Below the pieces are notes generated by a model, which was not told where the DNA came from, did no database searches, and saw only the letters and a list, made by a program, of their open reading frames with translations. Shown in pieces: positions 54,470-63,224 of a stretch of 64,000 nt of DNA (the stretch's first letter is position 1; each line of letters starts with the position of its first letter). The DNA comes from Dolomitihabitans soli. Lineage in GTDB: Bacteria > Actinomycetota > Actinomycetes > Streptosporangiales > Streptosporangiaceae. The DNA lies in the NCBI RefSeq assembly GCF_022213955.1, contig NZ_JAKNTW010000006.1, positions 248,001 through 312,000 on the forward strand. The letters are read 5' to 3'. A program made the position numbers and the translations under genes.

Positions 54470-54500
54470 TGTCACGCATGATGCCAATGTGACGCGTGAT
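54470..54500. promoter_or_regulatory. Probable TetR operator
   Basis: Two 13-base direct repeats, TGTCACGCATGAT (54470) and TGTGACGCGTGAT (54488), differ at two positions, and TCACGC/GCGTGA also form an inverted pair. They lie about 40-70 bases before the TetR gene start, the expected place for autoregulation. Confidence 0.5.
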
Positions 54501-54538
54501 ATTACCTATGGCGATGATTACGGTGGATGATGGGGCTC

Positions 54539-55189
54539 ATGACTAACGTCTCCGGAGAAACACTGCGCCGCCGACCAGCCCAGCGTCGCAGCCTGGAACG
54601 GGTCGAGCGCATGCTGGACGAGTGCGCCCAGCTGCTTGACGAGCTCGGTTACGAGGCGCTGACGACCAAGGAGGTCGCCCGCCGGGCCGAGGTGCCCATC
54701 GGTACGTTCTACCAGTTCTTCCCCGACAAGCAGGGCCTGGTGCGGGCGCTCGCACTGCGCAACCTGGAGGCGTTCCTCGGCCGCATCACCATCCGGCTGG
54801 CCCAGGCGGAGCTGTCGCACTGGAGCGACGTGGTGGATCTCGCCGTCGACGAGTTCATCGCGATGAAACGGAGCACCCCCGGGTTCGCCGTCGTCGACTT
54901 CGGCGAGGTGCTGGCCGCGCCGGGCGGGCCCGCGCTCGGGGGCACCGAGCGGATGCTCGACGAAGCGCTGGAGAACAACGTGATCGTGGCCGACCGGCTC
55001 CGCGGGCTCGTCGTCGAACAGCTCGGCGCGCCCATCGGCCCCACCCTCGACCGCGCCCTGCTGGTGGCGGTGGAAGCGGCCGACTCGGTGCTGAAACTGG
55101 CCTTCCGCGCCCACCCCGACGGCGATCCCGAGCTGATCGCCGAATGCAAGCTCCTGGTCCGCCGCTACCTCGCCGACCACTTCACCTGA
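54539..55189 (+). CDS. TetR-family transcriptional regulator
   Basis: A 216-residue regulator. The N-terminal helix-turn-helix is LTTKEVARRAEVPIGTFYQF followed by FPDKQGLVRALAL. The C-terminal ligand domain (about 75-210) is Leu/Val/Glu-rich. The ATG at 54539 is used; ATGs at 54527 and 54530 would add four or three residues. It is a solitary gene preceded by a probable operator. It converges on the aldo/keto reductase gene, with a 12-bp tandem repeat between them. Its targets are unknown. Confidence 0.88.
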   Translation: MTNVSGETLRRRPAQRRSLERVERMLDECAQLLDELGYEALTTKEVARRAEVPIGTFYQFFPDKQGLVRALALRNLEAFLGRITIRLAQAELSHWSDVVDLAVDEFIAMKRSTPGFAVVDFGEVLAAPGGPALGGTERMLDEALENNVIVADRLRGLVVEQLGAPIGPTLDRALLVAVEAADSVLKLAFRAHPDGDPELIAECKLLVRRYLADHFT

Positions 55190-55203
55190 TCGTCCTCCCG
55201 GTC

Positions 55204-55251
55204 GCCTGCACAGCCGCCTGCACAGCCGCCTGCACAGCCGCCTACACGGCC
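55204..55251. repeat. 12-bp tandem repeat, four copies, at the 3' end of the aldo/keto reductase gene
   Basis: GCCTGCACAGCC occurs three times (55204, 55216, 55228), followed by the variant GCCTACACGGCC (55240), which contains the reductase stop codon. The extra copies appear derived from the gene's end. Confidence 0.92.
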
Positions 55252-56180
55252 GCGTCCAGCCGGTCGCGCGCGTCCGCGTCGAGGGTCAGCGTCACGCCCC
55301 CGAGCGCCTCGTCGAGCTGAGCGATCGAGCTGACCCCGACGATCGGCAGCACCCCCGGGTCCCCGCCCACCAGCCAGGCCAGCACGACCTGGTTCGCCGT
55401 GACCCCGAGCTCCGCCGCCACCTCACGGAGTACGGCGAGGCGCCGGGTGGTGCCCGGATGCTGGTAGACATCCGGGATCGGCCGATCGGGACGGGTGTAG
55501 GCGCCGAACATCAGCGTGTTGTAGGCCCACAGCGTCAGCTCGGGCACCGAACGCACATGGTCGAGCGTCTCGTCGCCGGCCAGCCGGTGGCCGAACTCCG
55601 GCAGCCTCACTCCCGGCCGCGGGCGCAGGTAGGTGTGACGAAGCTGCACGTGCGTGAAGGGCTGCCCGCCGTACGCCTCGGACAGCGCACGCGCCCGTTC
55701 CAGTCGCCACGAGGGCATGTTGCTGGCGCCGGTCTCCCGCACCTTGCCCTGCTTCACCAGGTCCCCGAACGCTCCGACGGTCTCCTCCAGCGGAACGGAC
55801 CTGTCCTCGATGTGCGCCCAGTACACGTCGATGTGATCGGTGCGCAACCGCCGCAGACTCCCCTCGACGGCCGCCCGCACCGTGTCGGCGGAGAGCCCTT
55901 CGGCCGAATCGAGCGTCCGGTCGCCCGGCACGGTCGGCCGCGCCCCGCACTTCGTGCCGACGACCATCCGGTCCCGGTTCCCCCGGGACTCAAGCCACGC
56001 CCCGATGGTGTTCTCGCTCTCGTCTCCGCTGCACCCTTCCTCCCAGAACGGATAGTTGTTGGCGGTGTCGAGCATCGTGCCGCCCGCCTCCGCGAACCGA
56101 TCCAGAATGGCGAACGACCCCTCCTCGTCGACTTTCGTCCCGAACGCGATTGTCCCCAACGCCAATGGAATTCGTGTCAT
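55242..56180 (-). CDS. Aldo/keto reductase
   Basis: A 312-residue (alpha/beta)8 NADPH-dependent oxidoreductase. The N-terminal strand is IPLALGTIAFGTKVDEEG, catalytic Asp and Tyr are in MLDTANNYPFW, the lysine is in VVGTKCGARP, and the catalytic His is in IDVYWAHIED. The cofactor-binding end has PIVGVSSIAQLDEALGG. The ATG at 56180 starts the family N-terminus; a longer frame to 56264 overlaps the small upstream gene. It probably lies in one operon with that small gene and may be controlled by the divergent MerR regulator. Confidence 0.9.
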   Translation of the reverse strand: MTRIPLALGTIAFGTKVDEEGSFAILDRFAEAGGTMLDTANNYPFWEEGCSGDESENTIGAWLESRGNRDRMVVGTKCGARPTVPGDRTLDSAEGLSADTVRAAVEGSLRRLRTDHIDVYWAHIEDRSVPLEETVGAFGDLVKQGKVRETGASNMPSWRLERARALSEAYGGQPFTHVQLRHTYLRPRPGVRLPEFGHRLAGDETLDHVRSVPELTLWAYNTLMFGAYTRPDRPIPDVYQHPGTTRRLAVLREVAAELGVTANQVVLAWLVGGDPGVLPIVGVSSIAQLDEALGGVTLTLDADARDRLDAAV

Positions 56181-56236
56181 GCCGACAACCTTGGAACCTG
56201 GACCCCACTCCAGGTCAAGCCTGCATGATCGGCGTT

Positions 56237-56437
56237 CTATCTGAGCCGCCCGACCAGCCGCCACACACCGGACGACGGGTTCTTCAAATGATCTTCTCCG
56301 CCGGGGTCGAGCTTGCGCGCCCTCTCGCAGGCGGCCTCGACACCCGACTCGAAATCCGCGAACTTCGTCGAACCCTCACTCCATGGCCTGTGGAAAACTC
56401 GCACAGTTGGGCGTGAGCACTGTATGCGATCAGACAT
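56237..56437 (-). CDS. Small hypothetical protein upstream of the aldo/keto reductase
   Basis: A possible 66-residue protein starting MSDRIQCSRPTVRVFHRPW and ending GVWRLVGRLR. The composition (FADFESGVEAACERARKLDP) looks like a real soluble protein rather than a chance frame, and no gene occupies the other strand. The ATG at 56437 lacks a good ribosome-binding site; a GTG at 56404 would give 55 residues. The stop is 56 bases before the reductase start. The family is not recognised. Confidence 0.4.
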   Translation of the reverse strand: MSDRIQCSRPTVRVFHRPWSEGSTKFADFESGVEAACERARKLDPGGEDHLKNPSSGVWRLVGRLR

Positions 56438-56551
56438 CCGCGTGCCCGCCGTACCGTCGGAAGTCTTCGTGTCTTGACGGTGCTCTGCCGATGCGGCCGG
56501 GCGATGTTTGGTGTGGAGGGACGCGGGCGGTCGCATAATGGGGAGGTGAGT

Positions 56552-56926
56552 GTGTACACACCGGCACAAGTGGTGGAGCGGACCGGGTTCAGCCTCGACA
56601 CGTTGCGTTACTACGAGCGCATCGGGCTGCTGGAGCCGATCGGGCGGAACGCGGCGGGGCAGCGGCGCTTCACGGATGCGGACGTGGGGTGGCTCGGGAT
56701 GGTGAGGTGCCTGCGGGATACCGGGATGCCGATCGCGGAGATGATCAGATTCGCGGAGATGACGCGGGCGGGCGAGCACACCATCACCGAACGGGTCGAA
56801 CTGCTCGCTGAGCACGACCGGCGGGTGGAGGCGCAGATCGACAACCTGCGGGAGCAGCAGCAGGCCATCAAGAACAAGATCTCCTGGTACCACGGGGTGC
56901 TGCGCCTGCAGGAGATCCCCGCCTGA
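56552..56926 (+). CDS. MerR-family transcriptional regulator
   Basis: A 124-residue regulator. The DNA-binding part is YTPAQVVERTGFSLDTLRYY with the wing ERIGLLEPIGRNAAGQRRF, followed by a long dimerising helix ending in HGVLRLQEIP. The shape fits the AdhR/aldehyde-sensing group that lacks metal-binding cysteines. GTG codons at 56546 and 56552 are both possible; the second is chosen because GGGGAGG lies five bases before it and would overlap the first. It is divergent from the small gene and aldo/keto reductase, which it probably controls. Confidence 0.87.
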   Translation: MYTPAQVVERTGFSLDTLRYYERIGLLEPIGRNAAGQRRFTDADVGWLGMVRCLRDTGMPIAEMIRFAEMTRAGEHTITERVELLAEHDRRVEAQIDNLREQQQAIKNKISWYHGVLRLQEIPA

Positions 56927-56967
56927 TCCCCTTTCCGCTTCACATGCCCTGACCCGGGGCCCTCTTT

Positions 56968-56988
56968 CCGGTCTGACTGTTAGACCGG
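56968..56988. terminator. Hairpin after the MerR gene
   Basis: A perfect 7-bp stem CCGGTCT/AGACCGG with a seven-base loop lies 41 bases past the MerR stop and just before the PBP gene. The 21-bp dyad could also be an operator. Confidence 0.5.
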
Positions 56989-57009
56989 AGGCGGGATCGG
57001 GAGGGGGCC

Positions 57010-58467
57010 ATGGCCGGATCACGCGCGAGGCGGATGAACATCCCGCTGCGCGGTGTCGCGCTGGTGTGCGCGCTGATGATGTTCGCGTTGCTGGCGAACG
57101 TGACCTTGATCCAGGCGTTCCAGGCGGACACCCTGCGGGAGGACCCCCGCAACCTCCGCACCCAGATCGCCAGGTTCGACCGGCCGCGCGGAGAACTGCT
57201 CACCCGCGACGGCACGGTGATCGCCGTCAGCGAGCGGGCCCGCGGCCGGTTCGACTACCACCGCAGCTATCCCCACGGCCCGTTGTACGCCCCCGTCACC
57301 GGCCACCTCTCCCTGTACGGCCCGACCGGTATGGAACGGGCGGAGGACGGGATCCTTGGGGGCGACGACCCCCGGCTGAAGGTGCGTGCGCTCGTCGAGA
57401 ACGGCACCATCGAGGCCGCCTCACTCAAGCTGACCATCGACGCGCGGGCGCAGGAGGCGGCCTACGCCGGGTTGCGCGCCACCGGACGCAGGGGCGCGGT
57501 GGTCGCCCTCGACCCGCTGTCGGGCGCGATCCTGGCCCTCGTCTCCTTCCCCTCCTACGACCCCAACCGCTACACGACCTTCAATGTGACCGAGCTGAAC
57601 CGGGTGGACGCCGCGTTGCGCCGTGATCCGGCCAGGCCCCTGCTGAACCGGGCGCTGAACCAGAACTATCCGCCGGGTTCCACCTTCAAGGTGATCACCA
57701 GCGCGGCCGCGATCGGCTCCGGCGGTTACTCGGCACGGACCAAGGTCGACGCGCCGACCACGTTGCGCCTGCCCGGCACCGGAGTGGTGCTCAAGAACGC
57801 GAACGGCGTGCGGTGCGCCAACGGCCGCCCGCAACTGGCGTACGCGTTCATGGTCTCGTGCAACACGGCGTTCGCCGGGATCGGGCTCAGACTCGGGCAG
57901 GATCTGCTCCGCGAGCAGGCGGAGAGGTTCGGGTTCGGCGTGGACGATCTCCGGGTGCCGCTCCCGGTGTCGGCCAGCGTCTATCCCGAGGTGATGGACC
58001 GGGCGCAGACCGCGATGTCGGCCATCGGGCAGTTCGACGCCAGGGCCACCCCGCTCGGCATCGCGATGATCTCCGCGGCGGTCGCCAACAGCGGCCTGCT
58101 CATGCGCCCCTACCTGGTGGAACAGGTACGCATGTCGGACGGCACAGTGCTGGAGCAGGCCAGCCCGTCGCCGTATATGCGCACCATGTCGAGCCGGGTC
58201 GCGGCCCAGCTCACCGGAATGATGATCAACGTGACCCAGCTGGGCGGCACCGGCAGGGCCGCGGCGATCCCCGGCGTCCACGTCGCGGCCAAGACCGGCA
58301 CGGCCGAGAACGTATCGGGCGCCGAGTCCCACGCGGTCATCACGGCCTTCGCGCCCGCCGAGCATCCGCTGGTGGCCGTCGGGGTGCTGGTGGAGCAGGG
58401 CGGCCACGGCGGGGACGTGGCCGCCCCCATCGCCAGGGCGGTGATGCGCGCCGTCCTGTCCGGCTGA
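57010..58467 (+). CDS. Class B penicillin-binding protein (PbpA-like)
   Basis: A 485-residue peptidoglycan transpeptidase. One N-terminal membrane helix (about 14-34) is followed by the dimerisation region starting RFDRPRGELLTRDGTVIA. The transpeptidase domain has SxxK as STFK (Ser224, Lys227), SxN as SCN (283-285) and KTG at 428-430. The length and start resemble actinobacterial PbpA, but the usual rodA/pstP/pknAB neighbours are missing, so it is an extra copy outside that cluster. The ATG follows GAGGGGG. It acts at the outer face of the membrane and is inhibited by beta-lactams in known relatives. Confidence 0.9.
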   Translation: MAGSRARRMNIPLRGVALVCALMMFALLANVTLIQAFQADTLREDPRNLRTQIARFDRPRGELLTRDGTVIAVSERARGRFDYHRSYPHGPLYAPVTGHLSLYGPTGMERAEDGILGGDDPRLKVRALVENGTIEAASLKLTIDARAQEAAYAGLRATGRRGAVVALDPLSGAILALVSFPSYDPNRYTTFNVTELNRVDAALRRDPARPLLNRALNQNYPPGSTFKVITSAAAIGSGGYSARTKVDAPTTLRLPGTGVVLKNANGVRCANGRPQLAYAFMVSCNTAFAGIGLRLGQDLLREQAERFGFGVDDLRVPLPVSASVYPEVMDRAQTAMSAIGQFDARATPLGIAMISAAVANSGLLMRPYLVEQVRMSDGTVLEQASPSPYMRTMSSRVAAQLTGMMINVTQLGGTGRAAAIPGVHVAAKTGTAENVSGAESHAVITAFAPAEHPLVAVGVLVEQGGHGGDVAAPIARAVMRAVLSG

Positions 58468-58769
58468 AGGCATGGGACGGGCGCGGCTGCCGAGCCCGGT
58501 CGAGTGGGCGTTGTGCGAGCAGGTGACCGGGTGCCTGTCGGCCGAAACGACCGCCGCGCCGCTGGAGCCGGCCAGATGCGACCGCGTCAGTATCGACACG
58601 ATCAGCGGCACCCTGTCCAGCCGCCCAGAGTTCGACAAGGTTCTCGCGTCTGCTCGCCCGCGCCGCTTTCGAGGTCTGTACCGGCCGGCGGCCGATGTCG
58701 TCATGGCGGGGGCGGGCCGGCCGGAGACCGGAGTGGAACGTGGTGAGGCTGAGCCGGCGGGTGGTGTTG
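58468..58769. other. Intergenic region without a recognised gene
   Basis: A 302-base spacer between the convergent PBP and ABC exporter genes. Open frames cross it on both strands but match no family, and no clear terminator hairpin or repeat was seen. It may contain a decayed gene. Confidence 0.4.
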
Positions 58770-60659
58770 TCAGGCGGAGTAGGCGTCGGCCTGGAGGGTG
58801 TAGAGGTCGGCGTAGATGCCGTCGACCGCCATGAGGTCGTCGTGGGTGCCCTGCTCGGTCACCCGGCCGTGGTCGAGCACGTAGATCCGGTCGGCGTAGC
58901 GGACGCTCGCCAGCCGGTGTGTGATGAGCAGCACGGTCCGCCCGTCGGCGTGCCGCCTGATCTGCTCGAAGAGGGCGTGCTCGGCGCGGGCGTCGAGCGC
59001 GGCGGTCGGCTCGTCGCAGATCAGCAGGGCGGCCTCGCGATGGAAGCCCCTGGCGACCGCGATCCGCTGCCACTGCCCGCCCGACAGCTCCTTGCCGTCC
59101 TTGAACCGCCGGTCGAGCAGCGTGCGGTAGCCGTTCGGCAACTCGGCGATCACCTCGTCGGCCCCGGCGACCTCGGCCGCGCCGAGCAGGACGGGCTCGC
59201 CCTTGTCGGTGCCCATCGTGATGTTGTGCTTGGCGGTCAGCGGCCAGCGCGTGTGGTCCTGGGCGATGACGGCGATCCGGCCGCGCAGGTCGTGCGGCTC
59301 GACCTGGGCGAGATCCAGGTCGTCCCATCTGACGGTGCCCTCGTCCGGCTCGTAGAGGCCCGAGAGGATCTTGGCCAGGGTCGTCTTGCCCGAACCGTTC
59401 TCACCGACGAGCGCGATCACCTCGCCGCTGCGGATGTGCACGGAGACGTCACGCAGGGCGGGGGAGTCGGCGCCGGGATAGGTGAAGGTCACGTGCTCCG
59501 CGGAGATCCGCTCGAACGTGTCGGGCGCCGCCGCGGTCCGCGGCGCGCCCACCCTGGCGTCGGCCTGCTCGCAGAAGGCCAGGAAGTCGGTGAAGTACAG
59601 CCCCTCCTCGTAGAGGCGGTTCGTCGCGTACAGCAGGTTGGCCAGCGACGACTGGCCCGACCTGATCGCCAGTACGGCGGTGCCCGCGACGGCCAGCGGG
59701 ACCGCGCCGACGGCCAGCAGCAGGCCGAGCGCCACATAGACCGCGGCGGTGCCGATGCCGCTGAGCGCCTCGCCGACCAGCCGCGCCACGGTCTGCCGCC
59801 CGGCCAGCCGGATCAGGATCCGCTGCTCGGCCCTGGCCACCGCGTCGTACATCCCCAGCAGGAAGTCGCGCATCGTGAAGGAGCGCACCTCGGCCGCCGG
59901 TGAGCGTTCGGCGAGCAGTTCGCCGATGATCCACTTGCGCCGGTGGGCCGGGATCAGCGCGTACATCGTGGTGTAGCGCATCCGCGCCGAGCGCACCGCG
60001 GCCCACGCGTCGGGCAGTACGGCCAGCACGAGCAGCGGCAGCAGCACCGGATGGAGCAGTCCGAGCACGCCCGCCGCCGCCAGGATGCCGATGGCTCCGG
60101 TCAGCACGTCGATCGCGAGGCCGACCACGGAGTCGGCCGTGGAGACGCCTCTGGTCCTGGCGCGCTGGAGGGCGTCGTGGAACTCCGGGTCGTCGAAGGC
60201 GACGAGGTCGACGCGGCTGGTCACGCCGTACAGGCGCTCCTCCGCGATGCGGCTCACCTGCGGGTCGAGGCGTGACTGGGCCCAGCCCGCGCCCGCGGTC
60301 AGCGACGTGCGGATCGTGGCCGCGATGCCGACCAGGATCAGGCTCGGCAGCGCCGCCCTGACCCGGTCGGGGGTGGGGCCCTCGGCGAACAGCGCCTGGA
60401 GGACGCCGGTGGTGGCGAGCAGCCCGAAGGCGGTGAACACGCCGCCGAGCAGGCTGAGCACGACGGTGGCCAGGGTGTCGCGCGGGCTGGCCTGCCAAGC
60501 CATCCGTACGGCCTGCGCCACCAGGGACGGCAGCCGCTTGGCGATGGTCAGGAAGCCGACCCCGGCCATCTTGTCCATGTGGACGAACCAGTCGGGCAGG
60601 GCCAGCTCGCCGAGCCCGTCGATCTCCTCGGCGTCGGAAGGGGGGGTGATGGTGGCCAT
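58770..60659 (-). CDS. ABC exporter, fused membrane and ATPase domains
   Basis: A 629-residue half-transporter. An N-terminal cytosolic stretch of about 60 residues precedes six membrane helices (about 60-350). The ATPase domain (about 385-629) has Walker A GENGSGKTT, signature LSGGQWQRIAVARG, Walker B LLICDEPTAALD and the H-loop LLITHRLASVRYADRI. It probably acts as a homodimer exporting a lipid, peptide or drug; no partner half or precursor peptide is nearby. The ATG at 60659 is chosen because the longer frame overlaps the divergent promoter. It is divergent from the NB-ARC/TPR gene. Confidence 0.88.
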   Translation of the reverse strand: MATITPPSDAEEIDGLGELALPDWFVHMDKMAGVGFLTIAKRLPSLVAQAVRMAWQASPRDTLATVVLSLLGGVFTAFGLLATTGVLQALFAEGPTPDRVRAALPSLILVGIAATIRTSLTAGAGWAQSRLDPQVSRIAEERLYGVTSRVDLVAFDDPEFHDALQRARTRGVSTADSVVGLAIDVLTGAIGILAAAGVLGLLHPVLLPLLVLAVLPDAWAAVRSARMRYTTMYALIPAHRRKWIIGELLAERSPAAEVRSFTMRDFLLGMYDAVARAEQRILIRLAGRQTVARLVGEALSGIGTAAVYVALGLLLAVGAVPLAVAGTAVLAIRSGQSSLANLLYATNRLYEEGLYFTDFLAFCEQADARVGAPRTAAAPDTFERISAEHVTFTYPGADSPALRDVSVHIRSGEVIALVGENGSGKTTLAKILSGLYEPDEGTVRWDDLDLAQVEPHDLRGRIAVIAQDHTRWPLTAKHNITMGTDKGEPVLLGAAEVAGADEVIAELPNGYRTLLDRRFKDGKELSGGQWQRIAVARGFHREAALLICDEPTAALDARAEHALFEQIRRHADGRTVLLITHRLASVRYADRIYVLDHGRVTEQGTHDDLMAVDGIYADLYTLQADAYSA

Positions 60660-60784
60660 GGCGCTCAGTCTGAACGCGGCCCCGGGCAAACCGCCATCGT
60701 GTTGTAGGACAGAAAACTGTTGACGCAGTGGTGATTGATGCAACACTTTCCGTGACGGTAGAAAACGCCGAGCGCCGAGGGCAG

Positions 60785-62704
60785 ATGACCGTTCAGACCA
60801 ACCTCCCGATCGAGCCCGACGCCTTCGTCGGGCGTGAGTCCGACATCGAGGAGTGCGCGGGGCTGCTGGTGGCGGCCCGCATGCTCACCCTGTGCGGCGC
60901 GGGCGGCGTCGGCAAGACGCGCCTCGCCCTGCGGGTCGCCCGCGAGGTGGCCGACCGGTTCCCCGACGGGGTCTGGCTGGTGGAGCTGGCCGAGCACCCG
61001 GGCACGCCCGCCCAGCGCGTCGCGGCGACGCTCGACGTGCCCGGAACCGGTGAGGGGCTGCTCGGCGCGCTGGCCGCCAGCAGGTCGCTGCTGGTGCTCG
61101 ACAGCGGCGACCACCAGGCGGAGGAGTGCGCCAGGCTGTGTTCGCGGATCCTCGCCGTCTGCCCCGAGGTGTGGCTGCTGGTGACGACCAGGGAGCCGCT
61201 GCGGGTGGCGGGTGAGTGCACCTGGCGGGTGCCTCCGCTCTCGCTCTCCGCCGACGACGATCCCGACTGCGAGGCGGTCAGGTTGTTCGTCGACCGCGCG
61301 TCTGCCTCGCGGCCCGATTTCCAGTGGACCGACGCGGCCACCGCGCAGGCGGCGATGCTCTGCGCCGAGCTGGAGGGCGTGCCGCTGGCCATCGAGCTGG
61401 CCGCCGCGATGACGCGTTATCTGACCGTCGAGCAGATCCGGATGCGGCTCGACGACAGGTTCCGGCTGCCGTCCGGCGGGGTTCGCTCGACCGGCAGGCG
61501 CACCCTGCTGGCGACGGTCGAATGGAGTTACCGGATGCTCAGCGCGCAGGAGCGGCTGCTGCTCCAGCGCCTGACGGTCTTCACCGGCGGGTGGACCCTG
61601 GAGATGGCCGAGATGGTCTGCTCCGGCGGCGGCGTGTGGCGCGGCGAGGTGCTGCGCACGCTGGCGATGCTGGTCGACAAGTCCCTGCTCGTCAGGGACG
61701 GCGAGATGCGTTACCGGATGCTGGAGACCCTGCGCGGGTACGCGGCGGAGCGGCTCTCCGAAGGCGGCGAGGAGAGCGATCTGCGCCGGCGGCACCTGGC
61801 CTGCGTCCGCGAGCTGGCCCGCCAGGGCGGCGAGCTGATCCGGAACTCGGACACGAGCTGGGCCGAGATCTGCCGCCACATGGCGATGCTCGACGCGGTG
61901 CGGCCCAACGTGCTGGCCGCGATCGCCTGGGCCATCGACAACGACGAGGTGGAGCAGGGCCTCCGCATCCTCACCGACCTGCGCTGGGCGGTGATCGGCA
62001 GCGGGCGGTTCGACGACACCGCGCCGTTGCTCGACCGGATGCTCGCCGACGCCGGGCGGGTGCCCGACGGGCTCGTCGGAGAGGCCATGGTGCTGCGCAC
62101 CGAACTGCACTTCCTGGCGGGCGACTTCGCCTCGGCCGGCACCTGCGCGAGGGAGGCGGTGCGGCGCTCGCGCGCGGGCGGCAGCCGGATCGGAGAGATC
62201 CTGGCGCTCGCCCAGTCGGTCGTCGTCGACGCCGGCAACCCCGAGTTGGGGAAGTGCCCGCTCGACAGGGCGCTCGCGATGGCCAGGGAGGAGGCGGAGC
62301 CATGCCTGGAGTCCTACGTGCTGGCCGTACGCGGGCTGGTCTCCCAGTGGCACGGGCAGCTCGCCGAGGCGGAGCACTGGTATGAGGCGATGCGCAGGCA
62401 GCAGCGCGGCGGCGGCGACTGGGGGATGGCGATCGCCCTGATCGGGCTCGCGCAGGTGGCGCAGGCGCGCGGCGATCTCACGGTGGCACGCGGGCACTAC
62501 GAGCAGGCGCTGGAGTTGCTGCGCGAGCTCGACTACCGGGGGGAGCGGATCCGCTGCCTGACGGGGCTGGCGAAGATCGCCGCCGAGCTGGGCGACTACG
62601 CGACGGCCCGGAGCAAGGTGCGCGAGGGCCTGCGGCTCAGCGGGGGGATCGGCCATCGTGGCAGGGCCGCGCAGCTGATGGAGATCCTCGCCGAGATCTC
62701 CTAG
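60785..62704 (+). CDS. NB-ARC ATPase with TPR-like repeats, no DNA-binding domain
   Basis: A 639-residue STAND-type ATPase. It begins with the PDAFVGRESDIEEC segment typical of AfsR/LuxR-associated ATPases, then Walker A GAGGVGKTRLALRV, LLVLDSGDHQ (Walker B region) and LLVTTREPLRVAGE. A winged-helix part (RTLLATVEWSYRML) and alpha-helical TPR-like repeats fill residues 330-639. Relatives carry an N-terminal SARP or C-terminal LuxR domain; neither is present. The ATG at 60785 follows GAGGG; a GTG at 60728 is an alternative. It is divergent from the ABC exporter, which it may control through a partner. Confidence 0.82.
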   Translation: MTVQTNLPIEPDAFVGRESDIEECAGLLVAARMLTLCGAGGVGKTRLALRVAREVADRFPDGVWLVELAEHPGTPAQRVAATLDVPGTGEGLLGALAASRSLLVLDSGDHQAEECARLCSRILAVCPEVWLLVTTREPLRVAGECTWRVPPLSLSADDDPDCEAVRLFVDRASASRPDFQWTDAATAQAAMLCAELEGVPLAIELAAAMTRYLTVEQIRMRLDDRFRLPSGGVRSTGRRTLLATVEWSYRMLSAQERLLLQRLTVFTGGWTLEMAEMVCSGGGVWRGEVLRTLAMLVDKSLLVRDGEMRYRMLETLRGYAAERLSEGGEESDLRRRHLACVRELARQGGELIRNSDTSWAEICRHMAMLDAVRPNVLAAIAWAIDNDEVEQGLRILTDLRWAVIGSGRFDDTAPLLDRMLADAGRVPDGLVGEAMVLRTELHFLAGDFASAGTCAREAVRRSRAGGSRIGEILALAQSVVVDAGNPELGKCPLDRALAMAREEAEPCLESYVLAVRGLVSQWHGQLAEAEHWYEAMRRQQRGGGDWGMAIALIGLAQVAQARGDLTVARGHYEQALELLRELDYRGERIRCLTGLAKIAAELGDYATARSKVREGLRLSGGIGHRGRAAQLMEILAEIS

Positions 62705-62795
62705 GGCTCGTTCAGCAGTGAGTCGAGGGTTGACCCGCTCGGAGCGTGCGAGACGAGCCGGGCGATCACGGGCTCGGGGGAGTGGCCGGGTGGCG

Positions 62796-63224
62796 TCACT
62801 GTTCGGTGGCGGGCAGGGGAGGGGCCGCCAGGAGGGTGCGCGGGGCCGGCGAGACGCCGATCTCGATGAGCTGGCGGCGTAGCGTGGCCACGGTGGTCTC
62901 CAGATCCTCTATCTGGTGTTGCATGAGACGGATCCGCGCCATCAACGTGTCACGCTCCTCCTCGGCCTCCTCGTTGAGTTGGTCGAACTGACCCTGCACA
63001 CGGGCGAGTTGACGCTCCAGTAGCTCGATGCCCGAGTCGTAGATGTCGCGAGCCCGCTCGAACGCCTCGGAGTCCACCTTGGATTTCTCCAGCGCGGTCT
63101 GACGCTCGGCTGTCTCAGCGGTCCTGCGGTTGGCATCGGTGGATGCCTTGTAGGCGAACCAGGCGGCACCGAGGGGGACGACGCCGATGGACGCCTGCAC
63201 GAGGATGGTGGCCAATTCGGGCAT
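62796..63224 (-). CDS. Hypothetical protein with N-terminal membrane helix and coiled coil
   Basis: A 142-residue protein. Residues 5-25 (ATILVQASIGVVPLGAAWFA) form a membrane segment; residues 30-120 are a long charged coiled coil (Arg/Glu/Gln-rich); the tail is Pro/Ala-rich. The ATG overlaps the preceding stop by one base, so it is translated together with the membrane protein upstream. The layout resembles small membrane proteins near phage lysis or tail genes, but no phage gene is visible here. The family is unrecognised. Confidence 0.65.
   Translation of the reverse strand: MPELATILVQASIGVVPLGAAWFAYKASTDANRRTAETAERQTALEKSKVDSEAFERARDIYDSGIELLERQLARVQGQFDQLNEEAEEERDTLMARIRLMQHQIEDLETTVATLRRQLIEIGVSPAPRTLLAAPPLPATEQ

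Noticed and set aside
58472-58834. A 120-codon plus-strand gene between the PBP and the ABC exporter
   Set aside because: No recognisable family, Arg/Pro-rich end antisense to the exporter, and no conserved start; left as possible decayed DNA.
60785-62704. Full LuxR-family (LAL) or SARP regulator
   Set aside because: No helix-turn-helix of either class is found at the ends; the gene stops after the TPR-like region.
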